Part shown: in pieces, positions 43,182 through 52,680 of the stretch | Layout of the letters: the number at the start of each line of letters is the position of its first letter | How positions within the stretch are numbered: the stretch's first letter is position 1 | Assembly (NCBI RefSeq): GCF_902497745.1 | Contig: NZ_CABVHJ010000012.1 | Location: forward strand, 157,471-221,470 | Direction of reading: 5' to 3' | Length of the DNA stretch: 64,000 nucleotides | DNA from: Pseudomonas fluorescens | GTDB lineage: Bacteria; Pseudomonadota; Gammaproteobacteria; Pseudomonadales; Pseudomonadaceae | Notes under the pieces: model-generated | Seen by the model: only the letters and a program-made list of their open reading frames with translations | Told to the model about the DNA's origin: nothing | Databases searched by the model: none | Made by a program: the position numbers and the translations under genes

Positions 43182-44615
43182 ATGTCGATACCAAGTTTGA
43201 AATCCTGTCTTTCCATTTTCGCCACTGTGCTGTTGCTCGGTCAGGCGGTGCCTGCTGCGCAAGCGGCCGATCTGCCTGACTTCACCCAATTGGTCGAACA
43301 AGCTTCGCCAGCCGTGGTGAACATCAGTACCACGCAGAAGCTGCCGGACCGTAAAGTGAACCAGCAGATGCCTGATCTGGAAGGTCTGCCGCCGATGCTG
43401 CGCGAGTTCTTCGAACGTGGCATGCCGCCTCAGCAGCGTTCGCCGGGCGGTGGTGGTCGTCAGCGTGAAGCGCAGTCGCTGGGCTCGGGCTTCATCATCT
43501 CTCCAGATGGCTACATCCTGACTAACAACCATGTGATCGCTGATGCTGACGAGATCCTCGTGCGTCTGGCTGATCGCAGCGAAATGAAAGCCAAACTGAT
43601 CGGCACCGACCCGCGTTCCGACGTGGCCTTGCTGAAAATCGAAGGCAAAGACCTGCCCGTGCTCAAACTCGGTAAATCCCAGGACCTGAAAGCCGGTCAG
43701 TGGGTTGTCGCGATCGGTTCGCCGTTCGGCTTTGATCACACCGTGACCCAAGGCATCGTCAGCGCCGTCGGCCGTAGTCTGCCGAACGAAAACTACGTGC
43801 CGTTCATTCAGACCGACGTGCCGATCAACCCGGGTAACTCCGGTGGTCCGCTGTTCAACCTGAACGGTGAAGTGGTCGGGATCAACTCGCAGATCTACAC
43901 CCGTTCCGGTGGCTTCATGGGCGTATCGTTCGCGATTCCTATCGACGTGGCGATGGACGTCTCCAACCAGTTGAAGAGCGGTGGCAAGGTGAGCCGTGGC
44001 TGGCTGGGCGTAGTCATCCAGGAAGTGAACAAGGATCTGGCCGAGTCGTTCGGTCTGGATAAACCGGCCGGCGCGCTGGTTGCCCAGATTCAGGATGACG
44101 GCCCTGCAGCCAAGGGCGGCCTGCAAGTCGGCGACGTGATCCTGAGCATGAACGGTCAGCCGATCGTCATGTCTGCTGACCTGCCACATCTGGTTGGCGC
44201 ATTGAAGGCTGGTGCGAAAGCCAATCTGGAAGTGATTCGTGAAGGCAAGCGCAAGAACGTCGAGCTGACCGTCGGCGCGATCCCGGACGAAGACAAAGAG
44301 CTGGATGCGCTGCCGAAGTCCGGCACTGAAAGCACCAGTAACCGCCTCGGTGTTTCGGTAGGCGAACTGACTGCCGAGCAGAAGAAAACCTACGACCTCA
44401 AAGGTGGTGTGGTGATCAAGGAAGTGCAGGACGGTCCTGCAGCGTTGATCGGTCTGCAACCAGGTGACGTGATTACGCACCTGAACAACCAGGCCATCGG
44501 CTCCAGCAAGGAGTTCGGCGAGATCGCAAAAGCGCTGCCGAAGAACCGTTCGGTGTCGATGCGCGTTCTGCGTCAAGGTCGCGCCAGCTTCATCACCTTC
44601 AAGCTGGCTGAATAA
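43182..44615 (+). CDS. mucD: Periplasmic serine protease MucD (DegP-like)
   Basis: 477 residues from ATG 43182 with CGGGAG upstream; frames starting earlier are not used. Signal peptide about 1-28 (AVPAAQAAD). Trypsin-like triad: His in TNNHVIADAD, Asp in RSDVALLKIEG, Ser220 in NPGNSGGPLFN. Two PDZ domains follow (GWLGVVIQEVNKDLAE and RLGVSVGELTAEQ regions). MucD degrades misfolded envelope proteins and dampens the AlgU pathway. Confidence 0.95.
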   Translation: MSIPSLKSCLSIFATVLLLGQAVPAAQAADLPDFTQLVEQASPAVVNISTTQKLPDRKVNQQMPDLEGLPPMLREFFERGMPPQQRSPGGGGRQREAQSLGSGFIISPDGYILTNNHVIADADEILVRLADRSEMKAKLIGTDPRSDVALLKIEGKDLPVLKLGKSQDLKAGQWVVAIGSPFGFDHTVTQGIVSAVGRSLPNENYVPFIQTDVPINPGNSGGPLFNLNGEVVGINSQIYTRSGGFMGVSFAIPIDVAMDVSNQLKSGGKVSRGWLGVVIQEVNKDLAESFGLDKPAGALVAQIQDDGPAAKGGLQVGDVILSMNGQPIVMSADLPHLVGALKAGAKANLEVIREGKRKNVELTVGAIPDEDKELDALPKSGTESTSNRLGVSVGELTAEQKKTYDLKGGVVIKEVQDGPAALIGLQPGDVITHLNNQAIGSSKEFGEIAKALPKNRSVSMRVLRQGRASFITFKLAE

Positions 44616-44636
44616 TCCAGCGGTAGGGTAAAAAAG

Positions 44637-44664
44637 AAACCGCCTCGAAAGAGGCGGTTTTTTT
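44637..44664 (+). terminator. Rho-independent terminator after mucD
   Basis: AAACCGCCTC-GAAA-GAGGCGGTTT followed by T-run, between the convergent mucD and bepA. Confidence 0.9.
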
Positions 44665-44696
44665 ATGCCTGAAGCTTTTGTCCCGGCAGGTAACGA

Positions 44697-46130
44697 TCAG
44701 CCCATCATGTCCTTGATCATGCGCTCCTGCTCCATCAGCTCACGCTGGCGAGCATCGATGCGTGACGACAGCGGGAAGTTGCTGCCAGCCTTGCGCTTGG
44801 CAAAGTCCAACTGCTGGATCGCCTGACGGTAATCGCCGACCAGTGCGAAGTATTCGGCACGCGCCTGATGCAGGCCAATGATGTTGCCGGACAAGCCACG
44901 GGTTTCGGCGACCTGATACCAGACATCCGGATCATCCGGACGTGACTTGAGCAATGCTTCCAGTGCTTTCTCGGCATCAGGTGCGCGATTCTGTTTGAGC
45001 AGCAGATCCACACGAACCTGATTCAACGGATAGTTGCCCGGATACTGCGTGAGCATCCGGTCAACCCGCGATTGCGCATCCGGCAGGCGATTGTTGGTGA
45101 TGTCCAGATCGACCTGAGCAAGGTTGTAGATGATTTCGTTTGGTGACGTTGCCAGCAATTGCTTGAGGTTCTCACGCGCCTCATTCAATTGGCCGCCCTT
45201 GATCTGTGCAATCGCCAGACCGTAGCGCGCCACGTCGTTTTTCGGGTTTTCGTCCAGTTGCGCACGGAAACGCTTGGCGCCCAGGCCCGGGGTTTCTTCG
45301 TAGATCAGTTGCACGCGTGCGCGGATCAACTGATAGCGCTTGGAGTCTTCGATACCGCCAGGCTTGGCCTGTTCAGCGCGGTTGCGGGTGTCGGCGATAC
45401 GCGATTCGGTGACCGGGTGAGTCAGCAGGAATTCCGGGGGCTTGGCGTCGAAACGGTATTGACGCATCAGGCGTTCGAACATGGTCGGCATCGAGCGCGG
45501 GTCATACCCGGCCTTTTCCAGATTGAGGATGCCGATGCGGTCGGCTTCCTGTTCGTTCTGGCGGGAAAAGGTGCGTTGCGATTGAATCGCCGCTGCCTGT
45601 GTACCGGCAATTGTTGCGATGCCAGCGTCACCGCCACCGGCCGCCGCAATGACGATGCCCGCCAGCAGCGCGGCCATCATCGGCACCTGCATCCGCTGCG
45701 AAGCTTCGACGCCGCGCGCAAAGTGGCGTTGCGACAAGTGCGCCAGTTCGTGCGCCAGTACCGAAGCGTATTCGCCCTCGGTCTGCGCATTGAGGAACAG
45801 ACCGCCGTTGACCCCGACCACACCGCCCGGCGCTGCGAAGGCGTTGAGCTGTGGGCTGTTGATCAGAATGAACTCAAGACGCCGGTCAGTGACCTGGCTG
45901 GTCTCCACCAGCTTGTAGACGCTGGATTCGACGTAGTCCTTGAGCTGTGGATCGTTGAGCTGTGAAACCTGGCTGCGCAACATCGCCAGCCAGGCGCGGC
46001 CGAGCTGATATTCCTGTTGCGGCGAGACAATGGCAGAACTGGCGTCGCCGAGTGACGGCAGATCGTCGGCAAAGCCTGGTGAGGCGAGCAGGCAAGCGAG
46101 CGTCAGCAGGGTAGGGCGCAGAAAAGTCAT
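44697..46130 (-). CDS. bepA: Outer-membrane maintenance metalloprotease/chaperone BepA
   Basis: 477 residues from ATG 46130 (MTFLRPTLLTLACLLASPGFADD, signal peptide). M48 peptidase domain with the zinc motif HELAH in LAHELAHLSQRHF and the third ligand region EQEADRIGI; C-terminal TPR repeats of about 200 residues (ALLKSRPDDPDVWYQVAE). BepA (YfgC) degrades stalled LptD and helps outer-membrane protein assembly. It is convergent with mucD. Confidence 0.9.
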   Translation of the reverse strand: MTFLRPTLLTLACLLASPGFADDLPSLGDASSAIVSPQQEYQLGRAWLAMLRSQVSQLNDPQLKDYVESSVYKLVETSQVTDRRLEFILINSPQLNAFAAPGGVVGVNGGLFLNAQTEGEYASVLAHELAHLSQRHFARGVEASQRMQVPMMAALLAGIVIAAAGGGDAGIATIAGTQAAAIQSQRTFSRQNEQEADRIGILNLEKAGYDPRSMPTMFERLMRQYRFDAKPPEFLLTHPVTESRIADTRNRAEQAKPGGIEDSKRYQLIRARVQLIYEETPGLGAKRFRAQLDENPKNDVARYGLAIAQIKGGQLNEARENLKQLLATSPNEIIYNLAQVDLDITNNRLPDAQSRVDRMLTQYPGNYPLNQVRVDLLLKQNRAPDAEKALEALLKSRPDDPDVWYQVAETRGLSGNIIGLHQARAEYFALVGDYRQAIQQLDFAKRKAGSNFPLSSRIDARQRELMEQERMIKDMMG

Positions 46131-46228
46131 GCACAAAGCCTTAGAAGACAAAGACCTTACTGTAGCCGGACACCGGAGCTGCGACCAGATATTCTAGGCA
46201 GCTCGACGACCCGAACCGGAGTGACGCA

Positions 46229-46468
46229 ATGACTGACGCTGTAGCCCATGACGTGGAACTGGACGCCAGTGGCCTGAATTGTCCGTTGCCGTTGCTCAAG
46301 GCAAAAATGGAACTCAACAAACTCCAAAGTGGCGCCGTCCTCAAGGTGATCGCCACGGATGCTGGCTCGCAGCGCGACTTTCGCACCTTTGCCAGATTGG
46401 CCGGTCATACGCTGCTGCGTGAAGAAGACGAAGCAGGCGTTTACCGTTACTGGTTGAAAAAGGCCTGA
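46229..46468 (+). CDS. TusA-like sulfurtransferase family protein
   Basis: 79 residues, the small TusA fold. The single conserved Cys18 is in the CPxP motif (LNCPLPLLKAK). TusA proteins relay persulfide sulfur for tRNA thiolation and other pathways; this is one of several Pseudomonas paralogs, so the exact route is uncertain. The gene is divergent from bepA and 32 bp ahead of perM. Confidence 0.85.
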   Translation: MTDAVAHDVELDASGLNCPLPLLKAKMELNKLQSGAVLKVIATDAGSQRDFRTFARLAGHTLLREEDEAGVYRYWLKKA

Positions 46469-46500
46469 AACCGACAGCGTAAAAGACCTAAGGATTATTG

Positions 46501-47571
46501 ATGTTCAAAGTGTTACGCGACTGGATTCAGCGCTACTTCTCCGATGAAGAAGCCGTGGTGCTGGCAGTGCTGCTGTTTCTCGCCTTTACGGCCGTGCTGA
46601 CCCTCGGCGGCATGCTCGCGCCAGTGTTAGCGGGGATGGTGTTGGCGTATCTGATGCAAGGCCTGGTGGTAACGCTGGAGCGCCTGCGCGTGCCGGGTGG
46701 TGTGGCGGTTGGTCTGGTGTTTGCGCTGTTCATGGGCGTACTGATGGTGTTCATCGTCGTGGTCGTGCCGTTGCTTTGGCATCAGTTGATCACGCTGTTC
46801 AATGAGTTGCCGGGCATGCTCGCCAAGTGGCAATCGCTGCTGTTATTGCTGCCGGAACGTTATCCGCATCTGGTGTCCGACGAGCAGGTTTTGCAGGCGA
46901 TCGAAGCGGCACGGGGCGAGATCGGCAAGTTCGGCCAATGGGCACTGACATTCTCATTGTCGAGTCTGCCGCTGCTGGTGAACATCATGATCTATCTGGT
47001 ACTGGTGCCGATTCTGGTGTTCTTCTTCCTCAAAGACCGGGCCATGATCGGCGAATGGGTGCGTGGCTACTTGCCGCGTGAACGTGCGTTGATCACCCGG
47101 GTTGCGCAGGAAATGAACCGGCAGATTGCCAATTACATTCGCGGCAAGGTCATCGAGATCGTGATCTGTGGCGGCGTGACTTACATCGCTTTCGTGGCGC
47201 TCGGTCTCAACTACGCGGCACTGCTGGCGTTACTGGTCGGTGTGTCGGTGGTAGTGCCGTACGTTGGTGCGGTGGTGGTGACCGTGCCCGTGCTGTTGAT
47301 CGCGCTGTTCCAGTGGGGCTGGAGCGATCAGTTCATCTATTTGATGGCGGTCTACGGGATCATCCAGACACTGGATGGCAACGTGCTGGTGCCGTTGCTG
47401 TTCTCGGAAGCGGTCAACCTGCATCCGGTGGCAATTATCTGCGCGGTGCTGTTGTTTGGCGGGTTGTGGGGATTCTGGGGGGTGTTCTTTGCGATCCCGC
47501 TGGCAACGCTGTTCAAGGCGGTGCTGGATGCGTGGCCGCGCAAGGAGCCGGCGGTGGCGCCGCTGTTGTAG
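46501..47571 (+). CDS. AI-2E family (PerM/YhhT-type) membrane protein
   Basis: 356 residues from ATG 46501. About eight membrane helices in the AI-2E layout: two N-terminal helices (LLFLAFTAVLTLGGMLAPVLAGM), a soluble segment, and the C-terminal helical pairs including GVSVVVPYVGAVVVTVPVLL and the YGIIQTLDGNVLVPLLFSEAV signature. Family members are putative transporters. The neighbouring TusA and BepA place it in the same conserved block as perM of other Pseudomonas. Confidence 0.88.
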   Translation: MFKVLRDWIQRYFSDEEAVVLAVLLFLAFTAVLTLGGMLAPVLAGMVLAYLMQGLVVTLERLRVPGGVAVGLVFALFMGVLMVFIVVVVPLLWHQLITLFNELPGMLAKWQSLLLLLPERYPHLVSDEQVLQAIEAARGEIGKFGQWALTFSLSSLPLLVNIMIYLVLVPILVFFFLKDRAMIGEWVRGYLPRERALITRVAQEMNRQIANYIRGKVIEIVICGGVTYIAFVALGLNYAALLALLVGVSVVVPYVGAVVVTVPVLLIALFQWGWSDQFIYLMAVYGIIQTLDGNVLVPLLFSEAVNLHPVAIICAVLLFGGLWGFWGVFFAIPLATLFKAVLDAWPRKEPAVAPLL

Positions 47572-47599
47572 CGATTGATCCAGATTTTGTAGAAAGGCT

Positions 47600-47677
47600 A
47601 TTCGCGAGCAGGCTCGCTCCCACATTGGATCTGTGGCGTTCACAAGTTCAATGTGGGAGCGAGCTTGCTCGCGAAGG
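47600..47677. repeat. REPIN after the AI-2E family gene
   Basis: TTCGCGAGCAGGCTCGCTCC at 47601 and inverted partner (GGAGCGAGCTTGCTCGCGAA) ending at 47676, with CCCACATTGG/TCAATGTGGG inside; convergent spacer before bcp. Confidence 0.85.
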
Positions 47678-47702
47678 CGTCAATGAGGGCGACGCAAAAC
47701 CA

Positions 47703-48176
47703 TCAGGCCTTGTTCAGTTCCTGAGCAGCAGCCAACACCGCATCCACATGCCCCGGCACTTTCACACCACGCCATTCCTGACGCAGCACACCGTCCTTAT
47801 CAATCAGGAACGTGCTGCGATCAACGCCCAGGTATTCCTTGCCGTACAGCTTCTTCAGTTTGATCACGTCGAACAGCTGGCAGACAGCCTCGTCCTTGTC
47901 GCTGATCAACTCGAACGGAAAGGCCTGCTTGCCCTTGAAGTTCTCGTGGGACTTCAGGCTGTCGCGCGAAATGCCGAAGACTTCCGTGTTGGCAGCCTTG
48001 AACGCTTCATGTTGATCACGAAAGCCCTGGCCTTGAGTCGTGCAGCCCGGCGTGCTGTCCTTCGGGTAGAAGTAGATCACCACTTGCTTGCCCTTCAGGG
48101 CGGACAGGCGGACAGTCTGCCCGCTGGTTGCAGGTGCTTCGAAATCGGCAACCGGTTGGTCGATGACAACGGCCAT
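47703..48176 (-). CDS. bcp: Thioredoxin-dependent peroxiredoxin (BCP)
   Basis: 157 residues, AhpC/TSA fold. Peroxidatic Cys45 in PKDSTPGCTTQG; YFYPKD, and FLIDKDGVLRQEWRGVKVPGH near the C-terminus. It reduces hydrogen peroxide and organic peroxides using thioredoxin. The usual resolving Cys five residues further on is not present, so it may act as a 1-Cys form. It lies 10 bp after gcvR on the same strand. Confidence 0.9.
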   Translation of the reverse strand: MAVVIDQPVADFEAPATSGQTVRLSALKGKQVVIYFYPKDSTPGCTTQGQGFRDQHEAFKAANTEVFGISRDSLKSHENFKGKQAFPFELISDKDEAVCQLFDVIKLKKLYGKEYLGVDRSTFLIDKDGVLRQEWRGVKVPGHVDAVLAAAQELNKA

Positions 48177-48186
48177 GAAAGCTTCC

Positions 48187-48747
48187 TTACATTGGGTTCT
48201 GTGGGCGCCAAGGCTCGATCAGTGCGTCCAGGTTCATCGCGTCGGAGAAGTCGAGGAACTGGTCGCGCAGCCAACTGATCTGGGTGCCGGCCGGCAGGGT
48301 CACGGTGAACGTGGCGTTAAGCATGGTGCCGCCGGTCTGTGGTGCCTGATAGGTGTCGCAGGTCAGGTTTTCCAGCTCGACATTGTGATCCATGAAGAAC
48401 TGGCACAGCTCATTGATAATGTCCGGGCGATACGCCGAACTGACGTAAGCCACGTATGGCAGTGCCTGCGGACGATTTTCCAGCGGCGCGCTGCGCACCA
48501 CATTGGCGGTAAAGGCGTGTTTTTTGGCCAGGCCCGGCAGGCTGCCTTCCAGGCGAGCGAGAGCGTCCCAGCTGCCGGAGATCTCGAGGATCAGCGCACT
48601 GCACTCGCCGTGGCGGGTCAGGCGCGAAGTAACCACGGCGCAGCGATTTTCATGGCTGGCGCGGCACAGGACGTTAGTCAGCTCCATGGGGTTGGCGCCA
48701 AGGGCACTGATGACAAGGAATTGTTCGCGAACTGTGGGGGTGGACAT
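48187..48747 (-). CDS. gcvR: ACT-domain regulator GcvR
   Basis: 186 residues with two ACT domains (VREQFLVISALGANPMELTNVLCR at the start and a second around RPDIINELCQFFMDHNVELENLTC). GcvR in enterics represses the glycine-cleavage system by binding GcvA; its partner in Pseudomonas is less clear. The start is ATG 48747. Together with bcp it sits ahead of, and divergent from, dapA, a fixed order in the genus. Confidence 0.88.
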   Translation of the reverse strand: MSTPTVREQFLVISALGANPMELTNVLCRASHENRCAVVTSRLTRHGECSALILEISGSWDALARLEGSLPGLAKKHAFTANVVRSAPLENRPQALPYVAYVSSAYRPDIINELCQFFMDHNVELENLTCDTYQAPQTGGTMLNATFTVTLPAGTQISWLRDQFLDFSDAMNLDALIEPWRPQNPM

Positions 48748-49075
48748 GCAGCATTCCTAAAGCGATGAGCGGTCGGTAGTTTACGGGCGTTGGCTGCCGG
48801 GGAATGCCTGTTCTGGCATCCGTACTAAAAGACCCTGCAAGCGCTCGCGGCTCGCTCCACTATAGCGGGAGCGCGTCGATGCGACGCAGGAACGGGGTCT
48901 GGGAGGCCGTAAAGGAAGGCTGAAACCCGGCGTACAAGCTGATCAGTACCGATCAAAGTCTGAAGGGTAGCGAAAAGCGGCGCCAAGGGGAATGGCGGCA
49001 GCGCAGTACTTCGCTTGTGCAAGCATCTTGGCGCCAGTACCATTACCGCTCTCTTTTTCCGGCAGGAGCGGTTTC
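48748..49075. other. Intergenic gcvR-dapA region
   Basis: 328 bp with the divergent promoters of gcvR-bcp and dapA-bamC-purC. A GCGAGCCGCGAGCG-like GC-rich segment lies at 48840-48880. I see no riboswitch core or gene. Confidence 0.4.
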
Positions 49076-49954
49076 ATGATTGCGGGCAGTATGGTGGCAC
49101 TGGTCACTCCCATGGATGCACAAGGGCGTCTTGACTGGGACAGCCTCAGCAAACTCGTGGACTTCCATCTCAAGAACGGCACCCATGCCATTGTCGCGGT
49201 CGGTACTACCGGCGAGTCGGCAACCCTTGATGTAGAAGAACACATCGCCGTCATCAAAGCCGTGGTCAAACAGGTTGCCGGGCGCATTCCGGTTATCGCC
49301 GGCACTGGCGCCAACTCGACCCGTGAAGCCGTCGAGCTGACCCGCAACGCCAAAGAAGCCGGCGCCGATGCCTGCCTGCTGGTCGTGCCGTATTACAACA
49401 AGCCGACTCAGGAAGGCTTGTACCAGCACTTCAAGTACATCGCTGAAGCGGTCGACATTCCACAGATTCTCTACAACGTTCCTGGCCGCACGTCGTGCGA
49501 CATGCAGGCCGAGACCGTGATTCGCCTGTCCACCGTGCCGAACATCATCGGCATCAAGGAAGCCACTGGCGACTTGAAGCGCGCCAAGGCGATCATCGAT
49601 GGCGTGAGCAAGGATTTCATCGTGCTGTCCGGCGATGATCCGACCGCCGTTGAACTGATCCTGCTGGGCGGTAAAGGCAACATCTCTGTAACCGCCAACG
49701 TCGCGCCGCGTGAAATGGCCGATCTGTGCGAAGCTGCGCTGAAAGGCGACGCCGACACCGCACGGGCGATCAACGAAAAACTGATGCCGCTGCACAAAGA
49801 CCTGTTCATCGAAGCCAACCCGATTCCGGTGAAGTGGGCTTTGGTTGAAATGGGCCTGATGCACAAAGGCATCCGCCTGCCACTGACCTGGCTGAGCACA
49901 CCTTGTCATGAAACGCTTCGCACGGCCCTGCGCCAGTGCAGCGTCCTGGTTTAA
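49076..49954 (+). CDS. dapA: 4-hydroxy-tetrahydrodipicolinate synthase
   Basis: 292 residues from ATG 49076 (MIAGSMVALVTPM), with CAGGAG upstream. Schiff-base Lys161 in IIGIKEATGDL, Tyr133 in ILYNVPGRT, Thr44 in GTTGESAT, Tyr107. It condenses pyruvate with aspartate semialdehyde at the start of lysine and diaminopimelate synthesis. The stop is 18 bp before bamC. Confidence 0.96.
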   Translation: MIAGSMVALVTPMDAQGRLDWDSLSKLVDFHLKNGTHAIVAVGTTGESATLDVEEHIAVIKAVVKQVAGRIPVIAGTGANSTREAVELTRNAKEAGADACLLVVPYYNKPTQEGLYQHFKYIAEAVDIPQILYNVPGRTSCDMQAETVIRLSTVPNIIGIKEATGDLKRAKAIIDGVSKDFIVLSGDDPTAVELILLGGKGNISVTANVAPREMADLCEAALKGDADTARAINEKLMPLHKDLFIEANPIPVKWALVEMGLMHKGIRLPLTWLSTPCHETLRTALRQCSVLV

Positions 49955-49971
49955 TTGAGGAAGTACAACGC

Positions 49972-51087
49972 ATGAAGCGAATGGCCGGACTTTCCGCACT
50001 TGCCTTGATTATCTCCAGCACCAGTGGCTGCGGATGGGTCTGGGGGCCGGAAGGTTATTTCCGCGACCGTGGTAGCGATTACCTGCAAGCGCAACAGACT
50101 GCACCGATGCAACTGCCGCCGGAAGTCAGCACTTCCAAGCGTCTGGATCCGCTGTTGCCGATCCCGCGTAACGTTGCTGATGACACCGCCAAGGGCGAAT
50201 ACATTGTTCCGCGTCCTCAGCCGCTGTCGGCCGTTGCCGATGCCAGCGATTACTCGCTGCAGAAGAGCGGTGATTCGCGTTGGGTCGTGGCCCAGCATCC
50301 ACCGGCCGAAGTCTGGCCAGTGGCGGTGCAGTTCTTCCAGGACAACGGTTTCCGTCTGGATGAGCAGCGCCCGCAAACCGGTGAATTCACCACCACCTGG
50401 CAGCACTCCGATGAACTGTCCGCGTCCATGGCCAAGCGCCTGAGCGCAGCCGGCATTGCCAGCGACAGCGAAACCCGTGTGCGTGTTCGCATCGAGCCGG
50501 GCGTGCAGCGCAACACCAGTGAAATCTATGTGGTCAGCGCCGAGCGTCCTGCCGGCAGCACTGCCGACGTCGCCTTCACCAACCGTTCGGTCAACACTGG
50601 CCTGGACGCAGCGCTGGTCGACGACATGCTTGCAAGCATGAGCCGGATCTCCGAGAAGGGCGGTTCGGTGTCGATGCTGGCTTCTCGTGATTTCGATACC
50701 CCGAGCCGTGTCAGCCTCAGCGAAGACGGCAGCGGTAACCCTGTGTTGAACGTCGGTACCGATCTGGACCGTGCCTGGTCGAGCGTTGGCCGTGCACTGG
50801 AACAAGGCGAATGGCGCGTTGAAGACATCAACCGCAGCCTGGGCCTGTACTACATCAACCTGGCCGAAAAAGCCGAGAAGAAAGACGACAAGCCTGGTTT
50901 CTTCAGCAGCCTGTTCGGCAGTGCGCCGAGCAAGGAAGAAGTTGAAGCCCGTGCCGAGCGTTATCAGGTTCGCCTGAGCAAGGTTGGCGAGAACATTCAG
51001 GTGACCGTCGAGAAAAACATCAACACCGTCGCGCCGGCCGAAGTGGCACGCAAAGTGTTGAGCGTGATTCAGGACAACCTGGGCTGA
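49972..51087 (+). CDS. bamC: Outer-membrane assembly lipoprotein BamC
   Basis: 371 residues from ATG 49972 (MKRMAGLSALALIISSTSGC). Lipobox STSGC; the mature N-terminus is the long unstructured BamC segment with YLQAQQTAPMQLPPEVSTSK, followed by two helix-grip domains (WVVAQHPPAEVWPVAVQFFQ and ERYQVRLSKVGENIQVTV). Component of the BAM complex that folds outer-membrane beta-barrels. The dapA-bamC pairing is conserved. Confidence 0.93.
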   Translation: MKRMAGLSALALIISSTSGCGWVWGPEGYFRDRGSDYLQAQQTAPMQLPPEVSTSKRLDPLLPIPRNVADDTAKGEYIVPRPQPLSAVADASDYSLQKSGDSRWVVAQHPPAEVWPVAVQFFQDNGFRLDEQRPQTGEFTTTWQHSDELSASMAKRLSAAGIASDSETRVRVRIEPGVQRNTSEIYVVSAERPAGSTADVAFTNRSVNTGLDAALVDDMLASMSRISEKGGSVSMLASRDFDTPSRVSLSEDGSGNPVLNVGTDLDRAWSSVGRALEQGEWRVEDINRSLGLYYINLAEKAEKKDDKPGFFSSLFGSAPSKEEVEARAERYQVRLSKVGENIQVTVEKNINTVAPAEVARKVLSVIQDNLG

Positions 51088-51093
51088 TCAATC

Positions 51094-51855
51094 ATGCGTT
51101 TTGCCGTTCTCGGCAGCGGTAGCCAAGGGAACGGCACGCTGATCGCCAGTGCTGATACGTACGTGCTGGTGGATTGTGGTTTTTCCCTGCGGGAAACCGA
51201 AAAACGCCTGTTGCGCCTGGGTGTGAACCCGGCGCAACTGAGCGCGATACTCGTAACCCACGAACATGCCGACCACGTGCATGGCGTGGGTTTACTGTCT
51301 CGGCGCTACAATCTACCGGTCTACCTCAGTCGCGGCACACTGCGCGGGATGCGCAAACCGATTGAACCCGCAGGCTTTCTGGCCGGCGGCGAGCAACTGC
51401 AGATCGGTGCTCTGAACATCGGGGTCATTGCCGTGGCCCATGATGCGCAGGAACCGACCCAGTATGTCTTCAGTGATCACGAGCAGCGGCGTTTCGGCCT
51501 GCTGACCGACCTGGGTTCCTACTGCGAGCGGGTGCTGGACGGTTATCGGGACCTCGATGCGTTGATGATCGAGTCCAACCATTGTCGCGACATGCTGGCC
51601 CGTGGTCATTACCCGTACTTTCTCAAGCAGCGGGTGGGCGGCGAGCTGGGACATTTGAACAACCATCAGGCGGCATTCCTGGTGTCGGAGTTGGGCTGGC
51701 AAGGTCTGCAACACCTGGTTCTGGCCCATCTGAGCAGCAAGAACAACCTGTCGCAGCTGGCCCGGCAATGTTTTGTCGACACCCTTGGGTGCGACCCGGA
51801 CTGGCTGCAACTGGCCGATCAAGATTCAGGGCTCGACTGGCGCCACATCGCCTAG
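51094..51855 (+). CDS. MBL-fold metallohydrolase (YycJ/WalJ-like)
   Basis: 253 residues. Metallo-beta-lactamase fold: N-terminal RFAVLGSGSQGNGTL, zinc motif HEHADHVHGV, and later NHCRDMLARGHYP and the HLSSKNN region. It matches the YycJ/WalJ group, cytoplasmic hydrolases thought to act on nucleic acids. The precise activity is unknown. The start is 6 bp after bamC, indicating an operon bamC-mbl-purC. Confidence 0.88.
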   Translation: MRFAVLGSGSQGNGTLIASADTYVLVDCGFSLRETEKRLLRLGVNPAQLSAILVTHEHADHVHGVGLLSRRYNLPVYLSRGTLRGMRKPIEPAGFLAGGEQLQIGALNIGVIAVAHDAQEPTQYVFSDHEQRRFGLLTDLGSYCERVLDGYRDLDALMIESNHCRDMLARGHYPYFLKQRVGGELGHLNNHQAAFLVSELGWQGLQHLVLAHLSSKNNLSQLARQCFVDTLGCDPDWLQLADQDSGLDWRHIA

Positions 51856-51883
51856 CCCACCTACTTAGCAAGCGGAGCCCATC

Positions 51884-52597
51884 ATGGAAAAACGTGAAGA
51901 ACTCTACCGCGGCAAAGCCAAATCGGTTTACAAGACCGACGACGCTGACCGCTTGATCCTGCTGTTTCGCAACGATACCTCGGCGTTCGACGGCAAGCGC
52001 ATCGAGCAGCTCGACCGCAAAGGCATGGTCAACAACAAGTTCAACGCCTTCATCATGCAGAAACTCGAAGCGGCCGGCGTACCGACCCAATTCGACAAAC
52101 TGCTGGCCGACAACGAAGTCCTGGTGAAGAAGCTCGACATGATTCCGGTCGAGTGCGTCGTGCGTAACTACGCCGCTGGTAGCCTGGTCAAGCGTCTGGG
52201 CGTCGAAGAAGGCCTCAAGCTCAACCCTTACACCTTCGAACTGTTCCTGAAGGACGACGCCAAGGGCGACCCGTTCATCAACGAATCCCACGTCGTGGCA
52301 TTCGGCTGGGGCACCGCCGAGCAACTGGTTCGCATGAAAGAACTGTCGCTCAAGGTCAACGAAGTCCTGACCAAGCTGTTCGACGACGCCGGCCTGCTGC
52401 TGGTCGACTTCAAGCTTGAATTTGGCGTGTTCAGCGACGGCTCGATCGTCCTCGGCGACGAGTTCAGCCCGGACGGCTGCCGTCTGTGGGACAAGGACAC
52501 CAAGAAGAAGATGGACAAAGACCGCTTCCGTCAGGGCCTCGGTGACGTCATCGAAGCCTACGAAGAAGTCGCCAATCGTCTGGGCGTACCGCTTTAA
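51884..52597 (+). CDS. purC: Phosphoribosylaminoimidazole-succinocarboxamide synthase
   Basis: 237 residues, the SAICAR synthetase length. KREELYRGKAKSVYKTDDAD at the N-terminus, then FRNDTSAFDGKRIEQLDRKG and the catalytic-region VRNYAAGSLVKRLGVEEG, and DEFSPDGCRLWD near the end. It makes SAICAR from CAIR and aspartate in purine synthesis. AAGCGGAG lies upstream of ATG 51884. Confidence 0.96.
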   Translation: MEKREELYRGKAKSVYKTDDADRLILLFRNDTSAFDGKRIEQLDRKGMVNNKFNAFIMQKLEAAGVPTQFDKLLADNEVLVKKLDMIPVECVVRNYAAGSLVKRLGVEEGLKLNPYTFELFLKDDAKGDPFINESHVVAFGWGTAEQLVRMKELSLKVNEVLTKLFDDAGLLLVDFKLEFGVFSDGSIVLGDEFSPDGCRLWDKDTKKKMDKDRFRQGLGDVIEAYEEVANRLGVPL

Positions 52598-52642
52598 TCG
52601 ACGCAAGCATCTGATAGCACGAAGAAATTTTCGAAAGAGGGT

Positions 52643-52670
52643 TTGCTTTCGGTAAAAGTGTTGTTATGAT
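52643..52670 (+). promoter_or_regulatory. Sigma-70 promoter of tRNA-Ser
   Basis: TTGCTT (52643-52648) and TATGAT (52665-52670), 16-bp spacer, with a GCGCGCC discriminator of the stringent-control type, ten bases before the tRNA. Confidence 0.7.
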
Positions 52671-52680
52671 GCGCGCCGTT

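Noticed and set aside
48748..49075. Lysine riboswitch ahead of dapA
   Set aside because: I could not find the conserved core, and this control is not typical for Pseudomonas dapA.
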